From Spirodela intermedia (lineage: Eukaryota > Streptophyta > Magnoliopsida > Alismatales > Araceae): DNA of 64,000 nt. Both the position numbers and the translations under genes were made by a program. The stretch covers positions 7,821,221 through 7,885,220 of the forward strand of contig LR746270.1 in assembly GCA_902729315.2 (NCBI GenBank), in the 5' to 3' direction. This document shows, piece by piece, positions 41,201-52,770 of the stretch. The notes beneath the pieces were generated by a model. It worked only from the letters and a program-made list of their open reading frames with translations. It ran no database searches and had not been told where the DNA came from. Each line of letters starts with the position of its first letter. Positions within the stretch are counted from its first letter, which is position 1.

Positions 41201-44200
41201 ATTGTAACACTTCAACACCTCCACTCATGCACAAATGCATCCTGAAACAGGCCCTAACTATAAGACGGTCCACCTGATTATCTTTTCGGGCTGCCCATTC
41301 AAGCAGCTTGAATACTTTGCACATCTTGCCCCCATTGCCACTAGGCAACGCTAAGAAAACCATGGTTAATATCATACTGAAACTTTTGAAACTATCCCAA
41401 GAAACCCAATCTTGATGGAACAAGAGTTATCATGGAACAATATTCGATGATATTTATATCCAGCTGAAGCTTAAAGATTTAGTAAATAAAAATAAAGCAT
41501 GCTCCTGTTATGATTTGGGATAAAAATTAAAATTGCTTACATCAGCCTGGTACTGGAGATCCTTCTTGAGTTTTCCACTTATATAGTCCCAAACCTGCAA
41601 TTACTCGAGCTAAGGAAAATATGGAATAATTCTTAAACAACATGTGAATGACACATTTGACGCAGCATCTATAATAAACAACAAACCTCAACAAAGCCAT
41701 CAATAGAGGATGAAACCAGGTACTGACCATCAGGTGAAAATCGAGCATAAAGTGGATAACTTTTCTTCCCAAACTGAAAGGGAAAAAAAACAAGAGTTTC
41801 CAAAATGATTACTAGTTTGCATCAGAAAAACTCTAAAAGTTACTGCAAAGCCATACTAAGCAAATGTAATAGCGGCAAAGTGCAAGCCTCAAAAGGCAAT
41901 ATGAAAATGCACTTTCGTGATATCACAATGCACAAAAGCAGGATTTATACAAAAGAAGGCATACAAGAGAGTAAGTGAATTATTTTATAGTGGAATTATT
42001 ATTTCTACTCAACTGGGGGGAGGAATGCTTCAAACCCCAGTTTCTTTCAGATCACGAGGATATAATAAAACCATTTCAAATGGATCATCTTCACATTTAG
42101 AAATGTTTAGGAGAATAACTCGATAACCAATCAATCAATCAATTCAACCATGATGAGCATTCTTCGCAGATAAAAATCGAAGCAAACTTTCTGGTGTAGG
42201 TGTTACAATGATGTCACTATTCTGCATCATGATGACGTTTGCTTAATTACTCCAAAATAGGATACAATGCACGCAATAAAATAAAATAAACTATATTCAA
42301 CCTTGATGAAATATTTCATCGATATCAAACAAAGAATAAGATAATTATCTTATCAATGAGGTTCATATGTCCATTATTATCATACAATAGGAAACAGGAT
42401 GACATTGAACCTACCATCTATTTGAGGTTCACAAGCATGACAGGCAAAACCTCAGAATTCTATTGAGAAAAGCCCTTATTTTTAAAAAGCACACAAAAAA
42501 GGGGCAGCAATAGATCGACATTGAATTCTTCAATCCACTTCTGTTTTTCTATCATTTTCTCACTGTCATTGGCTGTATGTGTAAGAGGTAACTTCTTTTC
42601 ATTGTAGTCCCATGTCAGGTTTTTGTTCTCTTGTAGAAGGGGTAGATGGAGAATGTTTGGCTGTGGAGGACTAACAATGGGGCCTGAGTGTAAGGTAGGA
42701 GACCTTTGCTGGACTCCACCCATAACATGGAAACTTCCAGCAGCTTCTGAGCACGAACACAAGGGGATTCCATCCATGATAGCGAAACCAAACTCACCGC
42801 TCCTGATAGCAAACATAGGGCCTTCCAACAGCTGTCTGCTACAAGGCAGGGGACCATTGCACCATGAATGGCATTCCACCATGAAATCCCTGTCGCCAAT
42901 TTCGAAGTTATTGTTTTGTTACAGACTGAGGACTTTTCCGTTGGACCATCCTTTATTACGAAATTATTGCTCAACTTCGTTCCAGAATCCGTTCCAAGAA
43001 AAGAGAAAGGAGAAGAGAGAACCCAGAGGTCAATTATTTCTACAATTCGATGCCCTTGGGTGATGACAGGCCATTGCATTCGAAAGGATGCCTTAAACTT
43101 GAGCAGTTATGTTGCTACAGGTCATAACAGATCATACCACTATTACTTCTACCTTGTTCTCTTCCTAGTTCTCTGTATCAACACAAGACAAAACGACTGT
43201 TTTTAATGTCTCAAGAGCGAGATTGGACCGAAAGAGAGATAATCTTCAACAGTCAGTCTTATTCTTTCCACCTGTCTGATCGTACTAGATCACAAAATCT
43301 TCTTTCCATCACTAAAATTATTATATGCACTGTTTGTGCAGTTGCTTCTTTTCCTAACCATTGAGCTTTATTCCTAAACCATATTGCAAACTTGAGTTTT
43401 TATAGTACCACAGTATCAGTCTGACTAACGTGATAACCCAGTCAGCCAGAGTCTAAACAATTCCTTGACAAGTTATAACCAGAGGAGAATAGGTAAAATC
43501 TAAATGCAACCAGACGAAGATGTTGAAAGCATCGATCTGACGATTGTGACCAAGTATCACTCCATCAACAAACTTACACAAAGACTGAGGTATGATGCGT
43601 CTACTTCTTGAGTACACATGAAGATTTTATGGTCTCTTTCAAATCCTCCTAACACACATGGCTACGGTATACGATCATATACTCGTATCTAATTGACTTG
43701 ACAAGACACCAAATAGTCTTACCACTATTCTAAATAAGGATAAATAAGCTTGGCCAATTCCAATCTCCATTCTTTAATTGTTAGTGTCGAATCAGAATGA
43801 TAATCAATCAGTCTGTAATTTACATTTTAACAATTATCATGAACACAACACAGATAAGTTGTACTTTGCCATATTATTGAACCAACTAAAAGAAGCATGA
43901 GCATATATATATTTACTAAACGTTCCCCTTTCAAACCACAATATTTTTTTGTTTATTACAGCTACGAAGGCAAATAAGAAAGCGCTTAAACTACATGAGG
44001 TGGTTGAACAGAAGACAATTCACAACAAACATAAGCACCATTGCAAATTCAATGAATGTTCTGGACAAGCAAACTCACCTTAATCGTGTGCACAAGCGAT
44101 GTTGGGTACATATCATCTTCGTCTTGCTTCATTGCAGCAGTACCTCTAAACAAATCAAATTGTGTTCCTGGAGGCAGTAATCCTGCAAGAAAAAAAAAAA

Positions 44201-47200
44201 AGAATATGCTTCAGCGAAACTATATGAACGTATCATTAAAATATAGATATATAAAGCACAATCAAGGACCACTGACCTTGGTGTTGTTGCCATTTCAATG
44301 CCTGACCAATCAAAGCCATTAAACGTGATGGTGGTACCACATTAACTTCAGCAGCAATGGCTACAACATCAACAACTAGAGAATGAGCACGAGGGGAAAA
44401 GATAAATGAACCACAAGATGGCACCCAATGAATTATACCCTTATCCAACATTATCATGAACCAAGCATGATGGCACCCCGAATATTCAACTAAAATGTTT
44501 ACTGACAGGGAACAATTGTTAAGTGATAGGCCCATTATCGTGTCTTAGTTTGCTGATGCGTGTATCCATAAATGGAGAGAAAAAAAAATTCAAGTAAAGA
44601 TTGTGTTAGGCCACTGGGCCCAACTTACTCCCGTAGGAGACCCAATACTGGGCCCATTAAGGGTAAGGGAATATTTAAGACCGGGTTATGCAGCAGAAGG
44701 GTGCATCGCAGATTAAGGAGGCTGGGATACCTCGAAATCCCGTGTTAGGGTTAACTCCCGTCATCTACCCCTGTCTTCTTCCACACTCATCCGTCTTCCT
44801 CCCTACGACATACCTCCGCTCATTCCCCTCTGTCCTCTTTTACTGTCCTTAATCCAAGAACTATCGGTTTTCCCTCTCTGCTGTTTCGACTGTTGGGCGG
44901 GAGTTGCTACAGATTGAAGGACTGGCTCAATGAAAGGAAACGTGAGGCAAGAATAGTCGAACAAAAAATATGTACATGAGGCAAGCTAGAAAAACCTTGT
45001 GCAATCAATGAACGCCGCTTTTCCTTTGTTGCTTCTTGATATGCCTGCAGATATTAACCTGGCTCTTTAGTACTTGGCAGAGCAAGAAAAGACAACCAAA
45101 AGATAAGTAACAATCAGTAAAAGCTTAAGTAAATCAACGAATCAGACAGTAATTCATTAGTAGTTGATTATGAAGGTCCTCATCACGGATCCAATTGCGT
45201 GAACTTCTTCTACGGCAGTAACTAATCTAAGAACAAAAATTGACAAAAAGCCTCCAAAGAAGCAAGAGAAACGAACACAATTAACCAAAAAAATCAATAA
45301 AAAACGATGCGAATGAAAAACCATTAGCCTATATGTGAGAAGATAAACATCAACAACTTTTCAAGTGTATTTGCTGAAATATCTAAAGAGCAATGTAGCA
45401 ATTAGACCAGTAAACGATAGACTATACCATTAAAGAGACATGCCAAAATTATTTGCAATGAACATTTTCAAGTCTCAATTAGTCATACGTTAACAAATTG
45501 GCAGATCATATGCGTAAATTACAGCTTTTAAAACTTTTTATTTCTCAGAGAAGGGATCAGGATTGATCCATAAAATAACAATTACCAGAAAAAATTTGGA
45601 CAATATTAATACTCAAATTTAACTTCGTTTCAGCTGAATGTTAATCCGTTTAGAGTAGAGATCAAAGCTTCAAAGAAAGGATTCACACTGAAAACAACTA
45701 ATGCGGAGGACCACAAGTGCACACACATGATTGCTGCTGCTCATGGTGAAAGAACAACATCAATATGATCATGCAGTTATAATGCTCCAGAAGTATTTTG
45801 AAATAAACATTAAAAATATTTTGTGACAAAAATTTGAAAATTGCCTTCAGACTAATATGCAATAAACCGTGACGATTGCCTTCCAAACACTAAAACTGTT
45901 TTTCTTTAACAAATTTCGAATGTGTATTCACTAGAGTAAAAATTGAAACTCACAGAATCAGATTATTGTGGGTATGGAAATGCGAAAAACATGTAAACAA
46001 ACAAAGCACCGACATGAGGAGTTTCAGGAACTAACAACACATTTAAACAATAACACAAACCTCAAGTGGATCAAAATATGTTCGGACTAGGAGATGTTCA
46101 AGGCGCAAATATCTTTCAGGCTGCTCTTGTTTCATAACACCCATTGCCTGAGTTTGCCTTAAAATGGCACGAGCAGTGTCCAACTCACGAAGTTCAATCA
46201 TTTCCAAAACAATCTGGGAGATGGGTAAGAACAGAAGTATAAGAAAAAATTGTGTCAGTTATTACCTTCAAAAAAACTTCTAGACATCAACAGTGATTCA
46301 AGTCACTACAACGAAAAACAATACAATAGTTGTTAAAAGCAACACGTTGGAATACTTTCATACCTGCTCATAAAGATCCTCAAGTTTGTTTCTCGGAAGC
46401 TTCAGTTGAGCCACTTGAGGCAATATTGCATCCCACCTCCCACTATTGACATCTGAAACAAAGGTCTCAAGGCTGTCCACTGTATTCAGGGAAACCTGAC
46501 ACTCATTCTGCAATGTCTGGAAGGTTTGATGCAGTGAGTTCTCTTTGCAGAACTGAAGGACGATCTTAATGACACTGTAAAAAAAAAAAAAAAAAAAAAC
46601 AAAAGGCCTACCTTAAAACATATTATTAAGCATGAACAAACTGATTCAATAAAAAGCCCACAAATATTACTGAGCTAGATGTGTAAAGTTTTTTAGCTAA
46701 AATGGCCTCCATGGGCAAGCATGTGCAGGGGCAACATTCATATAAGTCTGAAAGCGACTCAGATGCACCACAATCCATCATTAACCTAAACCATTCATAC
46801 TATAATGTTTTCTCACCCAAACTATACGATTCATTGATAACCAAAATAGCAAAAAAAAACTACGATAAGTGCATGCATATAAATTGTAAGACATTAGGAT
46901 AGCTTCTTAAGAAATTTGTCAAAAAATTAAGATGATTAGCAATATCAAGAATAGATGAAACCAAAAAGAAAACAGATTATCTGAACACCAGTAGTCGATT
47001 GTACTGTAAGAAACAAGGGAAGCACATGCCCATTCTGTTTCAAATAGAATAGCACTATCCTGTGTGGTAAAGACGTGAAACCAAATCAACAGAAGGCTTT
47101 ATTTATCATAATTATCCAGGTTATTGGGGAAGTTTCTAAAAAATCATTAACCATCCGACCCAATTAACATGGTTCATAACATAAATCCAAGTCCAGTTAG

Positions 47201-49139
47201 GAACCTAGAAGACCATGGTTTGAATAAAAAGTTACGGCTGATCATCAAGTTGATACCATACTCTCATTAGTTACACGACACAGTAACATGTTGAGTAGAA
47301 GGCTTAATAACGAGCTGAATTTGAGCCAAATTATTTTTTGTCCGTTCTGTAAGTAATCATGTGAATCCTGTGAATTTTAATATCGATCTACAGCTGAAAT
47401 TGAATAATCCAAGAAGATCAAATGGTTAACGCTATTACACTTTCATCAACAGCCAAGTAATTAAACCCTGATGGAGGCTGTCATAACGGTTCCAAGGTTG
47501 AAAGTGATCGTTGAAATGTCAATTGTTTTCGTTCCTATGGTTTAGATCCCTAATCTCCCTTGAACCAACAGACATTCTATTTTTCCCTAAAAGTCTATTT
47601 TTATATGAAAGTTAAAAAATATTTTCTCCCGAAGAACATATTTAGACAACATTAACTGTGTGATACTAAAAATTAGAATTCCCTTCATCAGAGAAAATAA
47701 GGAAAACATTTAACATAAATAATGGTTGATAATTCTTTATTTCAGACACAATTTTTAATGACTTAGATACCAGTCAATATGATTTTAAATGCCATTATTG
47801 AGAACATCAGCAGACGTTTCATCCATTCCTCTTCAATTAGGTTCTACCCAAGGAACTGTTTGGTAGTTGTTCCCTGGCCACATAAGCATAAATGCGACTA
47901 ATATATTTTTCCCACGCCATATCTATCTCCCTGTTTAGACTTCTGTTCTCTTGAGCTTCTATCCATTTCCTGTTATCCATAAAGTCCAATCACATTCCCT
48001 ATTGTCTAGATCCGTTTTGATGGTCATAATGGAAAAGTTTTCCAAACATATAATGATCAACAGACATGCCAACTGTGATGCATGACTACAACTTTAGAAA
48101 AGCGTTTAAGTGACTAAATTATATATGTTGCTAATCGCTCAGAAATTGTATTCTCTTATAAATGAACCCAATAGCAAAAAGTAGGAACCATATTAATAGG
48201 GCATATGACTCCCAACAAGGATCTGATCATGGAAGCAAAATGGTGTAGAGACATTGATTATCACCGCACATAGTTGAAAATTCGATTCACAGCTTCATAA
48301 AACTCCTCAACTACTATTTCACTTCTCCCACTTCTATGCCTTTCATCCTTATTTTGTGAGCCTCTTTTTTCCTGGTGCACATGACTAGATCTCAACTGCA
48401 AATGCAACTATAAGATTGTTTTCCTACTGTTGCATTTGAACCTTTCCTTCCTCTCTTCCTTAATCTTGTTTTGGCACAGCTGATGAACAGTTATTCTTAC
48501 TGCCCACAGAAAGTGCTTCTCCAGAACCATGACACGTCTTGCCAAACTCACACATAACAAGAGACCAATTTACCCTCCTGCATCCTCAGCAGCCACTACA
48601 AATGAGCTTGCCCTGAAATCAAATGAGTGCGAGGAAAAATGTGGTTTCTTTTTATTCAAAAATTTTGCCCTCAGTCATTTACCATGGGTGATTCATTTTA
48701 TAGTCTCCAATACAACTCATAACACTCAGAATTTAATGAAATCCAATGAAACAACAGATTGGGAGTTCAGCACTGTTCATCTGATGCAACGTGTTACATT
48801 GTATAGTTTACATAGTTCTCTTTTTAGGAATGATGACGATTGATTCTCGGCTAAATGTTTCACTGTTGAAGAATATGATGTCAATGATGCATAGCTGGAT
48901 GAAAATTGGCCTTCTTTGGCCGCTGCTATCCAAGCTAATGGGAGCTCAATGCCATCCATGACTAGTTTGATCAGACGAAAGAGGAAAGAGATCCAGAGGG
49001 CAATAGATTTGCAGTCACCCATGATCCTTCGTCCATCTTTCTACAGAAGCAATAGTATTGGAGAAATAAATATCGAGTCAAGACAACCATTCAGGGTTTC
49101 TGGGGCGGGAACATGGGAAAGACAACTCTGCAAGGTGTC

Positions 49140-49197
<58 letters not shown>

Positions 49198-50218
49198 GGA
49201 CATCCTGTGCCACTCTTCCTTTGGTGAAAACAAAAACGTATCTTTAAACTATTACAAGCATAGTGGACGGTAGGAGAAGTTGGAGCAAAGAAAAAGCAGT
49301 TCTCAATTTACTAACTCAGACAACGAATTCAATTCTCAGACAAGCACAACATCCTCGCAGCTCGCTATCACGTTTGCTAAAGCTAATCCCAAGTCAACGC
49401 CTAGAGAAAAACTTTAGTCACAGGGTGAATCTGTTGAGGCATCTCACCATATACCCACCCACCCCCCACCCCTCGAAATGAGACACATATACGGTGGAAC
49501 ACTCAGTGCATCATCAATCCAAAACTGTATCTTGAAGTTGTTCCCATCGAACTTATAGTCCATCCTCTCCCTGAACCCAAAACACTGTACATTCTCCAGG
49601 AGTTCTCCATAAGCCACGCAATAGAAGGGTATCATCAGAGAAAACATAGTTTCGATTTTTTCCTTCTTCGGGACAAGCATACTGAATAAGGATCGTCTCT
49701 GCGCCTACACTTGTATATCCAGCAAAAATCTAGGTATCATGATTTAAAAACAACATATACGAGGACACGTGCACATTATGATCTTGATTTTCTCAATCGT
49801 TCTCCCCCCCTCCCCCCCTTCCCCCCCCCCATGCAGCATTTGCAACGGCCATTGATTTCAGAGGCCATCAACGGCGACGAGACACATCATCCATGAGTCA
49901 ACTTTAACCCATCCTACCAATGCATACACCAGTCCGTTCGGACCGAGAAAACCCCAAAAGTCTAGACGTCGCCCCCCGAAACCGATTTCCAGAATCCAAT
50001 TTCCGTAGGGTCCCCGAAAAACACTACGCAGAACCTCCACTCCACACCGACTTCACATACTCGAAAGAAACAATACAAAGTGTCGCGGGAACAACGAAGT
50101 AGGATGATACTCGATAATCCGCTAAGTAGCAGCTAAGAGGGACAGAAGGGGGACCACGGGAAGAGCGAAGAGGACAAGAAAGAGCTTACTCCCGCGCTTC
50201 GATCTCGAGCGTCGACAT
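32290..50218 (-). CDS. SMU1: WD40 repeat splicing factor SMU1
   Basis: Sixteen exons on the minus strand, in transcript order: 50190-50218, 46364-46574, 46061-46213, 44996-45044, 44277-44360, 44079-44182, 41687-41773, 41541-41594, 39973-40068, 37942-38069, 36450-36576, 36177-36236, 35967-36074, 35061-35161, 33090-33141 and 32290-32385. They join in frame to 512 aa, within a residue or two of known SMU1 proteins. The N-terminus has the LisH/CTLH-type helical region ([15 protein letters not shown], then a repeat-rich helical segment). The conserved linker [19 protein letters not shown] follows, then a WD40 propeller (repeats ending VEVWDY, IKVWRL, ARIHGL, VKVWDL and KIWKP). SMU1 is a spliceosome component that acts with RED at B-complex activation and affects alternative splicing. 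Introns reach 3.6 kb and host repeats. The C-terminus ([13 protein letters not shown]) is one residue shorter than the family norm. Confidence 0.95.
33936..34574 (+). pseudogene. Decayed reading frame inside a SMU1 intron (antisense)
   Basis: One plus-strand frame stays open for 213 codons apart from a single TAG at 34158-34160. The product is Gln/Ser/Thr/Pro-rich (for example [15 protein letters not shown] and [10 protein letters not shown]) and resembles no family I know. It sits in the SMU1 intron 33142-35060 on the opposite strand. In this AT-rich intron such a long frame is unlikely by chance, so it may be an old inserted coding fragment such as part of a retroelement. There is no start or stop evidence and no promoter. 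Confidence 0.3.
42460..43460 (-). mobile_element. Possible Copia-type LTR retrotransposon remnant
   Basis: Read on the minus strand, a segment starting TGTTTAGACTCTGG (43459 downward) contains a TATAAAA box near 43400. It ends before a TGGTAT at 43134-43139 that partly matches the tRNA-Met primer binding site typical of Copia elements (only the first six bases agree). Downstream, two overlapping minus frames stay open (42615-43079, 154 codons; 42460-42882, 140 codons). No gag or pol motif is recognisable and no second LTR was found. The segment lies within SMU1 intron 41774-44078. Confidence 0.3.
44599..44916. mobile_element. Solo LTR with 5-bp target duplication in a SMU1 intron
   Basis: A 308 bp element at 44604-44911 begins TGTTAGGCCACTGGGCCC and ends GGAGTTGCTACA, giving the TG...CA termini of an LTR. 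It is flanked on both sides by the identical 5-mer GATTG (44599-44603 and 44912-44916), the target-site size for Copia and Gypsy elements. ATATTTAA at about 44669 may be its TATA box. No internal domain is attached, so recombination between two LTRs probably left this single copy. It lies in SMU1 intron 44361-44995, ending about 85 bp from the next exon. Confidence 0.75.
46578..46600 (-). repeat. Poly(T) tract at the SMU1 intron 1 acceptor
   Basis: On the transcript strand a nearly pure T run of about 20 nt sits immediately before the ACAG acceptor of exon 2 (exon ends at 46574). It serves as an extreme polypyrimidine tract. Confidence 0.8.
49142..49195 (+). repeat. (CT)27 microsatellite in SMU1 intron 1
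   Basis: A pure CT run of about 54 bp lies within the 3.6 kb first intron of SMU1 (46575-50189). On the transcript strand it reads as a GA repeat. The rest of the intron shows no supported gene; the open frames near 48529-48843 and 48916-49227 have no recognisable motifs. Confidence 0.95.
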
Positions 50219-52023
50219 CCCTGCCACCTTCCGCTGCGCGCAGCAGAACCCTCCGGCGTAGTCGATTCACGGAGCAGTGGGTCGCCTCTACAACCCGCTT
50301 AAACCCCCCCGCTGTCCTCTCTCTCTCTCACACACACACTCTCTTGCCCGATCTCTCTCTCTCTCTCTCTAAACTTACCGGTAGCCATTACGGGTATTTC
50401 CAGATCCACAGAGCGAATGATCCGATAAGGACGACACGTACTGCGCCCGAATCAGATTTTAAAATAAAATTTATGGATATTACTTTCAAATGATTTTATA
50501 ATTATTTTTTCTCCATAGCCTCGTGAGAAAGAAGCAAGCAGTATGAGGGTTTTACGCTAAAATGTCTTATTTATAACGAACCCACACCCTTGGAACTCAA
50601 GTGAAAAATATCAAAAACTAAAAAGTACTCAAATATATGTAATTAATAACTTAATGGAGGGGAAATCCTGTAAATTCTGGATAATAATATCTACGATGCA
50701 GAAATTAATAAAAAATAGTGCATATTTAGATTCTATCTAATATCTAAAAATTAAAGTTGGGTACAAATATAAAACGCACATGACCAAGATGAAGAAAATT
50801 TAACTAAAATTTCTATAAATAATTTCTTCCCCTGTAATTTTGATTGGAATTTTGTGATCCTCCATTAATTGAACTAGATATTAAACAAAAAGACTAAAAA
50901 TATATCAAAAATAAAGAACTGGGTTAATGAAGTTATAAGACCATCTTATTAATCTTATTATTGAAAATTAAATAAAAGACATATACTTATTATAAAACTA
51001 ATGTGGCTATTGCATTTGTTATGAAGAGATATGGTTTAGGAATTGCATCACTTTAGGCATTAATAGATTAATTATGGTGCTGATAAAATCACATATCTAC
51101 ATATCCAAATAGGTATAAAAATTAGAGAAAACAAAAGTTTGTTGAAGATTTCCCCATGTTTTATGATTGAATATCTTATAAATAAATTTTTAATCACATA
51201 ATGTATTGTTCTCACAACCATATGGCTATTTCCATTCCACCTACTTCAAGGGACATTATGTTAGGGGCATCATCATGAGTCCTTAAATGACACAAGGATT
51301 TGAGACATAGAGTTATCGAGTGATGGGTTTATGCATAATTTTGTGTAGTATTTTCCTTTTTTTGTTTCTTCTCAAGACACCGAGTCAACAAATTGATTTA
51401 TTAGGTGGATTTTATACTTAAAATGACTTACAATTAATATTTATACTTATATTTTTTAAAAATATTTTGTATGATTATCAATTTAGTTGGTATCTCTATG
51501 AAATTATGAAACATTTCAAGGGGGCCTTTCCTTTTTAATATATTTTATTTTTTTATTGGAATGGCTGAAGCAAATAAAAAAGTTTGCTTTGTATATTCCA
51601 AAACTGAGGCGTCAAGAAGCCCTTATTCTATAATTTAAATATGTTACGCATGAATTACTCATTGAGTTAATTTATGATACATTGATAAGTTACTAATTAA
51701 ATTAGTCACATTACCATTTGAAATCAATACTACCCGCCTTTATGACTTTACCATGAAGTATCAAGTATTCATATCATATGCCTCCAAAGATAACGTAAAT
51801 ATATTTATGAAGGCTGTTAGGTAATCTGTATGGATCATTCATTCATTTGTCATCTTCATCACCTTGGAAACTTTCACAACGTGCTCATCAAATTTATGTC
51901 TGATGCTTACAATCCTAATTCAAGTCTACTGTTCATAAACAGTTTGTGTCCACTCAAACTTCCTCATAATCAAAAAGAGGAAGATGAACAATATCAGATA
52001 TATATATTTATATATATATATAT

Positions 52024-52088
<65 letters not shown>

Positions 52089-52770
52089 TGATGTCTCATT
52101 TGTGATTATGTAATATCGACATGGGACAAAAAATGGGCACTAGATTTTTCGGACTGAATATTTTCATAGCCCAGGCGCAGTTTGCCAAACAAGGAAAATA
52201 ATAACAGAAGAGGGTACAAAGGTATGGAGCTTTGACCCTGGGAAGTTTTTTCTCCTCCCAGTCATATCCCACTGCACTATGAAACACCAGAACTAACAGA
52301 AAGCATGCAATTATTTTAGCAATATAATATGATAATTATCTGGGCATCGACTAGAAATATCCAAAAAATATCCATCTGGGCATTACAGGCTTCAAGAATA
52401 GGAACAGCTTCACTGATGAACATGGCTAGAAATGCCAAGATCGGATTCATCAGGATGCACAGACTAAACAGGGGGCGCCGTCTACAGAGATTAGGAAACT
52501 GTCTTTAAAAAACCCAGTAGAACGATGATTAATAAATATAATTGTGAGAAAAAAATGCCACCGCAAGATAACAACCAAGTATAATTTCTACAGATATGGA
52601 AGTTTTTTAAATTCTGTGACAAGAAGATGAGATTAAAATGGAAAGAAAGCGAGAGGCTTGATGATTTTATGGATATCGAAGTCACTTCTAAAACTGGAAG
52701 GGTTGGATGAAGCTGGTTCAACTGGTGGGCACCAGGCCACAAGCAAAGAGGACGTTAAAACCCGAGTTCA
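50219..52770. other. SMU1 upstream region and AT-rich intergenic DNA
   Basis: The first ~180 bp upstream of the SMU1 start (50219-50400) contain CT/CA microsatellites (about 50317-50370) and are the likely 5' leader and core promoter. From 50450 to 52000 the DNA is AT-rich with no open frames of note. A (TA)n run at about 52000-52022 precedes a long GA microsatellite. The last 300 bp should include the 3' UTR of the downstream minus-strand methyltransferase gene. Confidence 0.5.
52000..52089 (+). repeat. (TA)n followed by (GA)n microsatellite
   Basis: TA repeats are followed, after TATTGC, by about 30 GA units with one interruption (GAGGGAGA) near the end. Confidence 0.95.

Noticed and set aside
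48529-49227. Open frames of about 100 codons in SMU1 intron 1
   Set aside because: They show no motif, no codon pattern and, in one case, consist partly of CT-repeat translation.
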